Assembly (NCBI RefSeq): GCF_022698165.1
Contig: NZ_JALDAY010000016.1
Coordinates: forward strand, 1 to 64,000
Length of the DNA stretch: 64,000 nt
Source: Streptomyces cylindrosporus
GTDB taxonomy: Bacteria; Actinomycetota; Actinomycetes; Streptomycetales; Streptomycetaceae
Direction of reading: 5' to 3'
Part shown: in pieces, positions 33,768 to 43,600 of the stretch
Layout: each line of letters begins with the position of its first letter
Position numbering within the stretch: the first letter of the stretch is position 1
Translations under genes and position numbers: made by a program
Notes under the pieces: model-generated
What the model was told of the DNA's origin: nothing
What the model saw: the letters and a program-made list of their open reading frames with translations, nothing else
Database searches by the model: none

Positions 33768-35621
33768 GTGGCGCAGGTGCCGCAGACATTCTTCGATGCT
33801 CTCGCGGTGCGCACCTGGTGCGGCCTCGCGCTGGAGGCGCTCGGGCGCGCGCGCGAGGAGATCGACGCGATCAACGTCTATCCCGTGGCGGACGGGGACA
33901 CCGGCACCAACCTGTATCTGACCGTGGAGTCCGCGGTCGCCGCCGTGGAGGCCGTCTTCGCAGGTCACGCGGTCGGCCTCGCGGAGGCTGGGAAGCCCGC
34001 GCTCACCGATGCCGTGCGCGCGATGGCGCACGGCGCGCTGATAGGCGCCCAGGGCAACTCCGGGACCATCCTCGCCCAGCTGCTGCGCGGCATGGCCCAG
34101 GTCCTCGCCGCCGACGGTGAGACGCCTCACACCGACGGCCCCGGCCTGCGCCTCGCCCTGCGGCACGCCGCCGACTCCGCCCGCGAGGCCGTCGCGCACC
34201 CCGTCGAGGGCACGGTCCTGTCGGTCGCCTCGGCCGCCGCCGACGCGGCCGACGGGACGGAGGGCGACTGCGGGGCGGTCGCCCGCGCCGCCTACGAGGG
34301 AGCGCGCACCGCCCTGGCCGCGACCCCCGGGCAGCTGCCGGTCCTGGGGCGGGCCGGGGTGGTCGACGCCGGCGGGCGAGGGCTCGTGGCGGTGCTCGGG
34401 GCGCTGGTGGAGACGTTCACGGGCGAGGTGCCGGGGGCGGTCGCGGTTTCGGCGGGGCACGCGCGCGTGAGGCGCGGCGGTACGGAACCGTGGGCCGCGC
34501 ACGGAGACTCGGGGGGCGGCGAAGCCGGCGAATCCCGTTCTCAGGCACATTCGCAGGCATACGGCGCCGATCCGCTCCATGCACTCGGCGCCGACGCGCT
34601 CCAAGCACCCGGCGCCGACGCGCTCCACACGCGCGTGGACGGCGATACGGCCGTCACCCCCGACGCCCTCGCCGACGACTGCGCCCCGGGGGAGGGCGGC
34701 CCCGCCTTCGAGGTGATCTACCTGCTGGAGGCCGAGGACGCGGCAGTGTCCCGCCTGCGCAGCCGGCTCGACGCCCTCGGTGACTCCCTGGTCGTGGTCG
34801 GCGGCGACGGGCTGTGGAACGTCCATGTGCACGTCGACGACGCCGGCGCCGCCGTGGAGGCGGGCGTCGAGGCCGGGCGGCCGTACCGGATCCGGATCAC
34901 CCACTTCGGCGCCGGTGACGTGCACACCACCGGTGCCGAACGGCCGCCCCGGGAGCGTGTCCAGCGGGCCGTGGTGGCCGTCGTGCCCGGCGAGGGCCTG
35001 GCCGGGCTGTACACCGAGGCCGGCGCGACCACCGTGCTCGCGCGCCCCGGGGAGCCGCCCGCGAGCGGCGAGCTCCTCGACGCCGTACGGCGGGCCCACG
35101 CGCGCGAGGTCGTGCTGCTGCCCAACGACGCCGACCTGCGCCACACCGCCGCCGCGGCGGCCGAGCAGGCCCGCGCCGAGGGCATCCGCGTGGCGCTGAT
35201 CCCGACCCGGTCCGCCGTCCAGGGCATCGCGGCGCTCGCCGTGCACGAGCCGGAGCGCCGCTTCGACGAGGACGTCGTGTCGATGACCAGCGCGGCCGGC
35301 GCGACCCGTTACGCCGAGGTCGCCGTCGCCGAGCGCCAGTCCTGGACCATGGCCGGCATCTGCCAGGCCGGTGACGTCCTGGGTCTCGTCGACGGCGATG
35401 TGGCCGTGATCGGCACCGACGTCACCACCACGGCCGAGTCCGTCCTGGACCGCATGCTCCAGGCCGGCGGCGAACTCGTCACCCTGGTCATCGGCGACGA
35501 GGCCCCCGAGTCCGTCGCCGCGCACCTGGAGGCACGCGTGCGTGAGTCGTACCTCGCCGTCGACACGGTGGTGTACCGGGGCGGCCGGCAGGGCGCCCTG
35601 CTGCTGATCGGCGTCGAATAA
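33768..35621 (+). CDS. DAK2/DegV-linked kinase-like protein (FakA/YloV family)
   Basis: 617-aa protein. The N-terminal DAK2 (DhaL-like) domain (residues 1-205) has the metal/phosphate-binding NVYPVADGDTGTNLYLT and GALIGAQGNSGTILAQLLRG. The C-terminal half resembles the FakA fatty-acid kinase middle and C-terminal domains (FEVIYLLEA, SLVVVGGDGLWNVHVHVDD, VLLPNDADLRHTA, MTSAAGATRYAEVAVA). Fatty-acid kinases work with DegV/FakB partners; none is seen here. GTG at 33768 has AGGGAGG 5-7 nt upstream. A linker (about residues 240-300) contains three 24-bp tandem repeats. Classic neighbour of recG and rpmB in actinobacteria. Confidence 0.88.
   Translation: MAQVPQTFFDALAVRTWCGLALEALGRAREEIDAINVYPVADGDTGTNLYLTVESAVAAVEAVFAGHAVGLAEAGKPALTDAVRAMAHGALIGAQGNSGTILAQLLRGMAQVLAADGETPHTDGPGLRLALRHAADSAREAVAHPVEGTVLSVASAAADAADGTEGDCGAVARAAYEGARTALAATPGQLPVLGRAGVVDAGGRGLVAVLGALVETFTGEVPGAVAVSAGHARVRRGGTEPWAAHGDSGGGEAGESRSQAHSQAYGADPLHALGADALQAPGADALHTRVDGDTAVTPDALADDCAPGEGGPAFEVIYLLEAEDAAVSRLRSRLDALGDSLVVVGGDGLWNVHVHVDDAGAAVEAGVEAGRPYRIRITHFGAGDVHTTGAERPPRERVQRAVVAVVPGEGLAGLYTEAGATTVLARPGEPPASGELLDAVRRAHAREVVLLPNDADLRHTAAAAAEQARAEGIRVALIPTRSAVQGIAALAVHEPERRFDEDVVSMTSAAGATRYAEVAVAERQSWTMAGICQAGDVLGLVDGDVAVIGTDVTTTAESVLDRMLQAGGELVTLVIGDEAPESVAAHLEARVRESYLAVDTVVYRGGRQGALLLIGVE
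34562..34633 (+). repeat. Three 24-bp tandem repeats in the DAK2 protein linker
   Basis: Units 34562-34585, 34586-34609 and 34610-34633 share CGGCGCCGAYSCGCTCCA and encode GADPLHAL, GADALQAP and GADALHTR in frame. Likely expanded by slippage in a disordered linker. Confidence 0.8.
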
Positions 35622-35674
35622 CCGGCCCGAGCCGGCCGTCGAACAACCGGCTCAAGGCCGCCTACGGGCCTCCG

Positions 35675-38668
35675 CTACCCCGCCCCCTGCTCCTCCACGA
35701 CCTGGAGCATCTGCTCCGCCTCCGAGCGCCGTTCCTGGGCCGTCTCGTCCGCCTCGTCGGCGCCGTCGTAGGCCGCCAGCACCGCACGTGCGCGTGCCGC
35801 CGCACGAGCGGGGCGGCTGAGGTCGGCCTCCAGCCAGCCCGCGGCGAGTTCGGCGCCGGTACGGCTGTGCAGGGCGTCGTCCCCGAGGGAGGCGAACACC
35901 GCGACGGCCTCGCCGACTTGGGCCAGGGCCTCCTCCAGGGCGGCCCGTATCGAGTCGTCGTCGGCGTCCTCGGCGGCCGAGCGGGCCAGCAGGTCGCCGA
36001 ACTGGCGGTGGGTGTGCCCGAGTTCGGCGACGAGCCGCTCGCGCGCCTCCTCGTCGTCCACGCCGTCGCCCAGCACCGACTCGCACTCCCGGACCGCGGC
36101 CGCCATCAACTCCCGCGCCTGGTCCGCCCCGTCGTCCGCGCGCAGCGCCAGCCACGCGCGTGCGCGCAGGGAACGCACCAGGCCGTGCACATTGCCGAGC
36201 GATCGCCACAGCTCGCCCGCGCGCGCGTACGCCCGGTCCGCCTCGGCGGGCAGCCCCGCGGCCCCGAGGGACTCCGCGGCGAGGTGGGCAAGTGTCGCGT
36301 GGTCGTGCTGCTCGGGCCAGTGCCGGGCGGTCTCGGCCGCCTGCAGCCGCCGTTCGGCCGCCTCCCGGTGCTCGCCGAGCTCGCTCAGACAGTCGCCCAG
36401 CCACCACTGCGTCTGTACGACCGCGCCGTCGCCGTGCGTCTCGGCGCTCAGGTCGGGCAGCGCCGACTCCAGCACCTCGGCGGCCTCGGCCCAGCGCCCC
36501 TGGCGCAGCAGGAACCCGCCCAGCTGATGCCGGGCCCAGGCGCCCAGCGTGCGGCCCTCGCCCGCCTCGTCGGCCCAGTGCGCGGCCTCCAGGGCGTGCT
36601 CCGAGGCCTCCACGGACAGCCCGCGGCCACCGAGCACCTCGGCAAGCTGGAGGTGCAGCTGGGCCCGCCCGACGGCCTCCAGATGGGCTCCGCCGTGCTC
36701 CAGGGCCGCCCGCAGCGCCCGCTCCGTCTCCGCGATGTCGCCGAGGTGGTGCGCGAGACCGGCCAGCCGCGCCTCGTACTCCACGGCGAACCACGGCAGC
36801 CCGGCCGCCACGAACCCGGCCGAGGCCCGCCCGAACAGCTCGACGGCCCCCTCCAGGTCACCGCGTTGCAGCGCCAGTTCGGCGAGCATGGCCCGCCCCT
36901 CGGCCTCCCGCGCGGCGATCCGCACGTCGGCCCCGGCGTACCCACCGACCAACGCGAGCAACTCCCGCACGGCGGCCTCGGCCTCGACCAGAACCGTCTC
37001 ACCGGACGGCCGGTCGGCCGCGCCCGCCTCGTCCGTCACACCGTTGACCTGCCCGGCGTCCTCCGCGGCCTCGCTCGCCTCGTGCACCCGCCGCATCAGG
37101 ATCCGCGCCCGGCCCATCAGCACCGACGCCGTCTGCCGCACCTCCGTCGCGTCGTCGGCGTAGAGCGCGAGGATCTCGTCGTACGGTTCGGCGACCGCGG
37201 CGAGGGCCTCGTCCACCCGGCCCGTCAGGGCGCGTACGTACGCCGCACGCGTGCGTGCCGCCAGCGCCTCCCCGGGGTCGCCCGCCTCGGCGTACAGCTC
37301 GGCGGCCCGCTCGAAGAGCTCGGCGCCCTCGGGGCCCCGGTCCATCGCCTCGTGGTCGACGATCTCCGCGCGGTCGCGGACGTCCAGTTCGACGCCCTCC
37401 GCGGCCCGGGAGACGGCCGCCCACGCCTCCACGGCGTTCGGCTGCAAGGTGTCGGACAGCCGCCGCGCCTCGGCCAGCAGCGCCGGCAGATCCGGCTCCA
37501 CCGCGGTCACGGCGACCGGTGCCACCGGGGCGGCCGGGGCCGCGACCGGGCGCACCGCCGCGCGCACCCCGAGCGGCAGCCGGTCCACCAGCGGGCGCTG
37601 CGCCATACGCGCGCGTGCCCGCTCACTGACGTACGCCGTGCCGTTGCGCTCGTCGAAACGCGCCGCCAGCGCGAGCGCCTCCGCACGCGCGTGTGCGGCG
37701 AGTTCGCGCGCGGTCCACTTGCGGCCGGCCGGCCCCGGCACCTCACGGTCGCCCAGCCCGACCTCGTCCAGGCGCTCCATGAGCAGCGCCACCACGCTCA
37801 GGAAATCCAGCCGGCTGCGCGGATGCCCGGTGTCCGTGAAGTACGCCGGCCGCTCCGCGAGCAGCTCCAGACCGCGCGCCTCGTTGCCGGTCAGCGCGCA
37901 GAACTCGACGTGATCCGCGTACGCGCCCCGCATGCTCTCCATGGGCCGCACGAGCCGGAAGCCGCGCAGATGGTTCGCGCGCGCCTCGTCCGTGCGGCCC
38001 AGCCGCAGCAGCGGCACCAGGGACGACGCCAGCACCGTGTGCGGCTCGTGCGCGCACGTGAACTCGCCCTCCAGGACCGGCCGCCACAGCAGCAGCGCCT
38101 CCGCGTCCCGCCCCTGCTCCGCCTGCCACCAGCCCTGCCCGTGCAGCTCGCACGCGTGGCAGTCGGCCATGTCGTCCCGGTCCGCGGCCAGCCACGCGGC
38201 ATACGCGCGCTGCGCGCGCGTGACGTCCCCGACATGCGCGGCCACGCTGAACTCCGCGCTGCGCACGGCCCGTTCGGAGTGCCCGGCGAGCCGGTAGCGG
38301 TGCTCCATCTCGCCGAGCCACTTCTCGATCGAGGCGAGCGGCACGTGCGGCTGGTCGAGCATGCCGGACGACATCCACTTGAAGACCCAGTGCAGCGAGT
38401 GCACCTCGTACTCGTCGAAGTCCTCGGGCCGCTCGTCCCACATGCGCAGCAGACGCGCGAAGGGGACGAACATCTTGTCCTTCTCGGAGCTGTAGTTGTA
38501 GACCTTCAGCTGGTGCCCGAGCGCCTCCACGACGGCGAGCGGAATGCCCAGCTTCTCGGCCTCGGCGAGCAGCTCCTCCGCGCGCGCGTTGCGCGCCGGG
38601 CCCTCCGGCCGCTCGGAGTTCTCCGCCATCGCCCGGCGCAGGGCGTCGAAGTCCGTGATCTCGCTCAT
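35675..38668 (-). CDS. Large TPR-like helical-repeat protein coupled to the HSP90 gene
   Basis: 997-aa cytosolic protein made almost entirely of Ala/Leu/Glu-rich helix pairs of TPR type (for example LAHHLGDIAETERALRAAL, LAEVLGGRGLSVEASEHALE, ADRAYARAGELWRSLGNVHG). The N-terminal 300 residues are better conserved-looking and aromatic (HSLHWVFKWMSSGMLDQPHV; CHACELHGQGWWQAEQGR). No enzyme motif, signal peptide or membrane helix. ATG at 38668 shares its A with the HSP90 TGA (TGATG), so the two are translationally coupled. TPR domains are classic HSP90 partners in eukaryotes, which makes a scaffold or co-chaperone role plausible but unproven. Confidence 0.85.
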   Translation of the reverse strand: MSEITDFDALRRAMAENSERPEGPARNARAEELLAEAEKLGIPLAVVEALGHQLKVYNYSSEKDKMFVPFARLLRMWDERPEDFDEYEVHSLHWVFKWMSSGMLDQPHVPLASIEKWLGEMEHRYRLAGHSERAVRSAEFSVAAHVGDVTRAQRAYAAWLAADRDDMADCHACELHGQGWWQAEQGRDAEALLLWRPVLEGEFTCAHEPHTVLASSLVPLLRLGRTDEARANHLRGFRLVRPMESMRGAYADHVEFCALTGNEARGLELLAERPAYFTDTGHPRSRLDFLSVVALLMERLDEVGLGDREVPGPAGRKWTARELAAHARAEALALAARFDERNGTAYVSERARARMAQRPLVDRLPLGVRAAVRPVAAPAAPVAPVAVTAVEPDLPALLAEARRLSDTLQPNAVEAWAAVSRAAEGVELDVRDRAEIVDHEAMDRGPEGAELFERAAELYAEAGDPGEALAARTRAAYVRALTGRVDEALAAVAEPYDEILALYADDATEVRQTASVLMGRARILMRRVHEASEAAEDAGQVNGVTDEAGAADRPSGETVLVEAEAAVRELLALVGGYAGADVRIAAREAEGRAMLAELALQRGDLEGAVELFGRASAGFVAAGLPWFAVEYEARLAGLAHHLGDIAETERALRAALEHGGAHLEAVGRAQLHLQLAEVLGGRGLSVEASEHALEAAHWADEAGEGRTLGAWARHQLGGFLLRQGRWAEAAEVLESALPDLSAETHGDGAVVQTQWWLGDCLSELGEHREAAERRLQAAETARHWPEQHDHATLAHLAAESLGAAGLPAEADRAYARAGELWRSLGNVHGLVRSLRARAWLALRADDGADQARELMAAAVRECESVLGDGVDDEEARERLVAELGHTHRQFGDLLARSAAEDADDDSIRAALEEALAQVGEAVAVFASLGDDALHSRTGAELAAGWLEADLSRPARAAARARAVLAAYDGADEADETAQERRSEAEQMLQVVEEQGAG

Positions 38669-40530
38669 CAGTGACCGCCCCCCGCGGAGTTGCCCGGCGT
38701 GTCGGATTCGCCGTGGGTCGCCCATTCCAGCAGACCGATGAACGCCCGGTTCAACAGCGCGGTGTCCGCCGGCCGCAGCGGGCGCTGCGCCATCAGCAGC
38801 GCCTGCCCATAGAGGGACTCCGTGGCGGTGCCGATCAGTTCCGCGTCACCCAGCGAACTGATCCTGCGGACCAGCGGGTTGAGGTGGTTGAGCACCAGAC
38901 GCGCGCGCGGGGCGCTGCCACGCAGCGAACCCAGGATGCCCGCCCACAGGTCGTCGGCCTGCTCCTCGGCCTCGGCGCGGGCCTGTTCGTGGCGGGTCCG
39001 GCGGTCGTCGAGGTGCAGGGCCGGCACCGAGATGGGGTGGAAGGAGCGCAGTACTATGTCACATTGCACTGCGTCCAGCCGGGCCCGAGCCGCCGCCAGG
39101 AACCCCGACAACGCCAGCTCCTCCGCCGGATCCACCGCGTCCAGATGCGCGGTCACCGTGTCCGAGTCCAGCTCCGCGACCACCGTCCCCGGCCGCACCG
39201 ACGGCAGCGCCTCGACCAGTTCGCTGTCGTACGTGTAGCCGCCGTTGATCACCCCGACGCCCTGCGCGGACGCGATCGGCGCGACCTGCCGGTACTCCTC
39301 GACGGTCCGCGTGAAGTGCACCACCGGGTGCCGCTGCGCGAACTCCTCCAGCGACAGCCGCCCGTCGGTCGTCTCGAAGGGCAGCCACGGCAGCATCGTC
39401 CGCAGCATCTCCGTGTCGTGCCGGGCAAGGGACTTCACGCCCAGGTGGTGCACGGACAGGAAGGCGGCGAGCCGTTCCGGATCCCCCGCCGCGAGCCCCG
39501 TCAGCCAGGACCGAATCCTTTCGCCGAGCGCGTCCCGTACGGCGGCCAGCGTCTCGTCCTCGTACAGCGCCTCGCGAGAGGCCGTGGGCCGCAGACTGTC
39601 CGTGTCCAGCACGCAGCGCACGAAGAACGCCCAGTCCGGCAGCAGCTGTTCGGCCCGCTCGGTCAGCAGCATGCCCTTGAGGTGCACACGATGCGTGGCC
39701 CGCTGGGCGGGGCTGACCGCCGAGGGCAGCACATACGCGACCCCGCGGATCCCGGCCAGCGGAACGCTCAGCTCGATCGTGTCCAGCGGCGTGAAGCCGA
39801 ACAGGTCGTGACAGTGCCGGGCCAGCGCCACGCGCCGGTTGGCGGGGGAGGGGTACGCCCGGTCCCACGGAGCCGGCAGGTCGGTGACCGCCTCCTCGCC
39901 GACCCGCACGTCGTACGGCAGCAGCGACCCGAAGTCCCGCGCCAGCGCGAGCACCCGCTCGGGCGTCAGCCACTCGCCGGCCCCCGCCCGCGCCACCAGA
40001 TGCACGGTCGTACCGGGTTCGGGCCGGGCCTCCGCGGGCAGCGTCCGCACGGTGTAGGAGCCGTCGTCGCTCGCCGTCCACTCCACGGGCGCCGCGTCCG
40101 GCGTACGAGCACTGCGGCTGACGACCCGGATCCGCTCGGCCACCACGAAACAGGCCAGCAGCCCGATGCCGAACTGCCCGAGGAACTCGGACCGGGCCGC
40201 TTCGAGCCCCTCGGCCCGCTTGGAGCTGCGCCCGATCGTGGCCAACAGGTTGTGCACGTCCGCCTCGGTGAGCCCCACGCCGGTGTCCTCGACACGCAGG
40301 GCACCGCCCTCCGCGTACAAGCGCACCCGCGCCGGGGCGTCGGGCTGCTCGGCGCGCCGGGCGGTGATGGCGTCCACGGCGTTCTGCAGGAGCTCCCGCA
40401 GATACACCTTGGGGCTGGAGTAGAGGTGGTGCGAGAGCAGGTCCACCAGGCCGCGCAGGTCGACCTGGAAGGTGTGAGGCGGCTGGGGTGACTGGGACGG
40501 CTGGGGTGACTTCGAGGTCTGGGAGTCCAT
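38668..40530 (-). CDS. HSP90-family (HtpG-like) GHKL ATPase
   Basis: 620-aa HSP90-family protein. N-terminal GHKL ATPase: N-box RELLQNAVDA (45-54, Asn50), G1 EDTGVG (81-86), G2 GQFGIG (118-123), after an unusual Ser/Pro/Gln-rich 18-residue leader. The middle domain keeps VLDTDSLRPTASREAL, the SRE Arg that contacts ATP in HtpG. Family sequence runs into a divergent C-terminal dimerisation region. Length matches HtpG, but the sequence is well diverged from standard HtpG and it is not next to other chaperones. Translationally coupled to the downstream TPR-like gene and divergent from recG. The pair sits between the DAK2 gene and recG, which I remember as adjacent in S. coelicolor. Confidence 0.88.
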   Translation of the reverse strand: MDSQTSKSPQPSQSPQPPHTFQVDLRGLVDLLSHHLYSSPKVYLRELLQNAVDAITARRAEQPDAPARVRLYAEGGALRVEDTGVGLTEADVHNLLATIGRSSKRAEGLEAARSEFLGQFGIGLLACFVVAERIRVVSRSARTPDAAPVEWTASDDGSYTVRTLPAEARPEPGTTVHLVARAGAGEWLTPERVLALARDFGSLLPYDVRVGEEAVTDLPAPWDRAYPSPANRRVALARHCHDLFGFTPLDTIELSVPLAGIRGVAYVLPSAVSPAQRATHRVHLKGMLLTERAEQLLPDWAFFVRCVLDTDSLRPTASREALYEDETLAAVRDALGERIRSWLTGLAAGDPERLAAFLSVHHLGVKSLARHDTEMLRTMLPWLPFETTDGRLSLEEFAQRHPVVHFTRTVEEYRQVAPIASAQGVGVINGGYTYDSELVEALPSVRPGTVVAELDSDTVTAHLDAVDPAEELALSGFLAAARARLDAVQCDIVLRSFHPISVPALHLDDRRTRHEQARAEAEEQADDLWAGILGSLRGSAPRARLVLNHLNPLVRRISSLGDAELIGTATESLYGQALLMAQRPLRPADTALLNRAFIGLLEWATHGESDTPGNSAGGGH

Positions 40531-40677
40531 CGTCGCAGCGCCGGTGGGGGGGACTTCGTGTCGGCGCGGGGTCGGGCGGTCCCGGATGGGGCGGTGACCG
40601 CGGGGGATGGCCGGAGCGCGTCATCCTAGAGCCCGAACCAGCCGTCTGACCAGGGGTTTCTGGGTACGTATACGGCA

Positions 40678-43600
40678 ATGTCAGTGGCGTGGTGTGCAAT
40701 GGATCTCGTGCCCGCACTGCAAGAACCGCTGCAACAGCCGCTGAAGTCGGTGCTCGGACCAGCCACCGCGAAGGTGATGGCCGAGCACCTCGCCCTGCAC
40801 ACCGTCGGCGACCTCCTGCACCACTACCCGCGCAGATACGAGGAGCGCGGGCAGCTCACCCACCTCGCCGACCTCCCCATGGACGAGCACGTCACGGTGG
40901 TCGCCATGGTCGCCGACGCCCGCCTGCACACCTTCGCCTCCGCCAAGGCGCCCCGTGGCAAGGGCCAGCGCCTGGAGGTCACGATCACGGACGGCAGCGG
41001 CCGCCTCCAACTGGTCTTCTTCGGCAACGGCGTCCACAAGCCCCACAAGGAACTGCTGCCGGGCACACGCGCGATGTTCGCGGGCAAGGTCTCCGCCTTC
41101 AACCGCCGCCTGCAACTGGCCCATCCGGCCTACGAGTTGCTCCGGGGCGACACGGACGAGACCGTCGAGACCTGGGCCGGCGCCCTGATCCCCATCTACC
41201 CCGCCACCGCCAAGCTGGAGTCCTGGAAGATCGGCAAGGCGATCCAGACGGTCCTGCCGACCGCCCAGGAGGCCATCGACCCCCTCCCCGAGGCACTGAG
41301 GTCGGGCCGTGGCCTGGTCACCCTCCCCGAGGCCCTCCTCAAGATCCACCGGCCGCACACCAAGGCCGACATCGAGGACGCCCGCTCCCGCCTCAAGTGG
41401 GACGAGGCCTTCGTCCTCCAGGTGGCCCTGGCCCGCCGCCGCCACGCGGACGCCCAACTCCCCGCGGTGGCCCGCAAACCCAAGCCGGACGGCCTCCTCG
41501 CAGCCTTCGACGACCGCCTCCCCTTCACCCTCACGGAGGGCCAGCAGAAGGTCTCGAAGGAGATCTTCGACGACCTGGCGACGGAGCATCCGATGCACCG
41601 GCTGTTGCAGGGGGAAGTGGGATCGGGCAAGGCCCAGCCTCTCGACTCGCTTGTCCTCACGCCTGCCGGTTTCCGCCGCATGGGGGACATGAGAGTGGGT
41701 GACGAGATCGTTGTGCCCGACGGGGAGATCGCGCTGATCGACGGCGTCTTTCCGCAGGGCGAGCGCGATGTCTGGCGCCTGGTTCTCTCGGACGGCAGCT
41801 CCGTCGAGTGCGATGACGAACATCTGTGGATCGTCGGCACGAGTTGCGGCTGGCACCGTGGCCAGACCCCCAAGGTCATGACGACGCGCGAGATTCGGCT
41901 GGACACCTTCAAGGCCAACGGATCGTCGAAGTGGTACCTCCCGGCCGCCACCCCCGTCGATCTCGGAGACGACTGTGGGCTGCCTCTCGATCCGTACCTG
42001 TTCGGCCTTCTCCTGGGAGACGGCTCCTTCCGGCACAACCTGCGGCTGTCCACGGTCGATGCCGAGATCCGTGATGCGGTGGAGGCCGCCGTGGCACCGG
42101 ACTGCCGACTGGTGCCGGTGAGCGGTTCCCGCTGCGACTACACGATCCAGTTGACCCACCGCGCGGGCGGCGTGCGCAATCCGGTGATCCAGGCCGTACG
42201 GGACCTGGGCCTCTGGGGAGTGTCGTCGCATGGCAAGTTCGTACCCGACGAGTTCAAGAACACGTCGATCAAAAACCGTCTCGCCGTGTTGCAAGGGCTC
42301 ATGGACACGGACGGGACTGTCGACAAGGCGGGCCTGAGCATCTCGTTCTGCTCCGCTTCACGGAGGCTGGCGGAAGACGTCGCGTGGCTGGTCCGTTCCT
42401 TGGGCGGAAGGGCGCGAGTGCTGCCGAAGCGGGCCGCGTTCAACGTCTTCGTCTCTCTGCCCGACGAATACCCCCCGTTCAGGCTGGGGCGCAAGGCCGA
42501 ACGGGTAGGTCCCCGCCCGAAGTACAACACGTTTCGACGGGGTGTCCGGGCGGTCGAGCATGTGGGACGGAAGCCCGTCCAGTGCATCAGTGTCGCGCAC
42601 CCCAGCCACGCCTACGTCACCGACAACTTCACAGTGACCCACAACACCATGGTCGCCCTCCGCGCCATGCTCGCCACCGTCGACGCGGGCGGCCAGGCCG
42701 CCATGCTCGCGCCCACCGAGGTCCTCGCCCAGCAGCACCACCGCTCGATCGTGGAGATGATGGGCGAGCTGGCCGAGGGCGGGATGCTGGGCGGCGCCGA
42801 GCACGCCACCAAGGTGGTGCTGCTGACCGGGTCCATGGGGGCTGCCGCGCGCAAACAGGCCCTGCTCGACCTGGTCACCGGCGAGGCCGGCATCGTCATC
42901 GGCACCCACGCCCTGATCGAGGACAAGGTCCAGTTCCACGACCTCGGCCTGGTCGTCGTCGACGAGCAGCACCGCTTCGGCGTCGAGCAGCGCGACGCCC
43001 TGCGCGGCAAGGGCAAACAGCCCCCGCACCTCCTGGTCATGACGGCCACGCCCATCCCGCGCACCGTCGCCATGACGGTCTTCGGCGACCTGGAGACCTC
43101 GGTCCTCGACCAGCTCCCGGCGGGCCGCTCCCCGATCGCCAGCCATGTCGTCCCGGCCGCCGACAAGCCCCACTTCCTGGCCCGCGCCTGGCAGCGGGTG
43201 CGCGAGGAGGTGGAGAACGGCCATCAGGGGTACGTCGTCTGCCCCCGCATCGGCGACGACGAGGACGACCCCAAGAAGGCCCGCAAGTCCGCCGAGGACG
43301 AGGCCGAGAAGCGCCCGCCGCTGGCCGTCCTGGAGGTCGCCGAGCAGCTCACCAAGGGCCCGCTGAGCGGCCTCAGGGTCGAGGTGCTGCACGGCCGTAT
43401 GCACCCCGACGACAAGGACGCGGTCATGCGCCGCTTCGCCGCGGGCGACACCGACGTCCTGGTCGCCACGACGGTCATCGAGGTCGGTGTCAACGTCCCC
43501 AACGCCACCGCCATGGTGATCATGGACGCCGACCGCTTCGGCGTCTCCCAGCTCCACCAGCTCCGCGGCCGGGTGGGCCGAGGCTCGGCGGCGGGCCTGT

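Noticed and set aside
35652..38674. Long plus-strand and alternative minus-strand frames over the TPR-like gene
   Set aside because: They have His/Arg/Pro-rich compositions typical of shadow frames. Only the 35675-38668 minus frame shows helical-repeat periodicity and a coupled start.
41632..42645. recG interrupted by a mobile group II intron, IS element or frameshift
   Set aside because: The reading frame is continuous, junctions fall exactly on the P-loop codons, and protein-splicing motifs are present at both ends.
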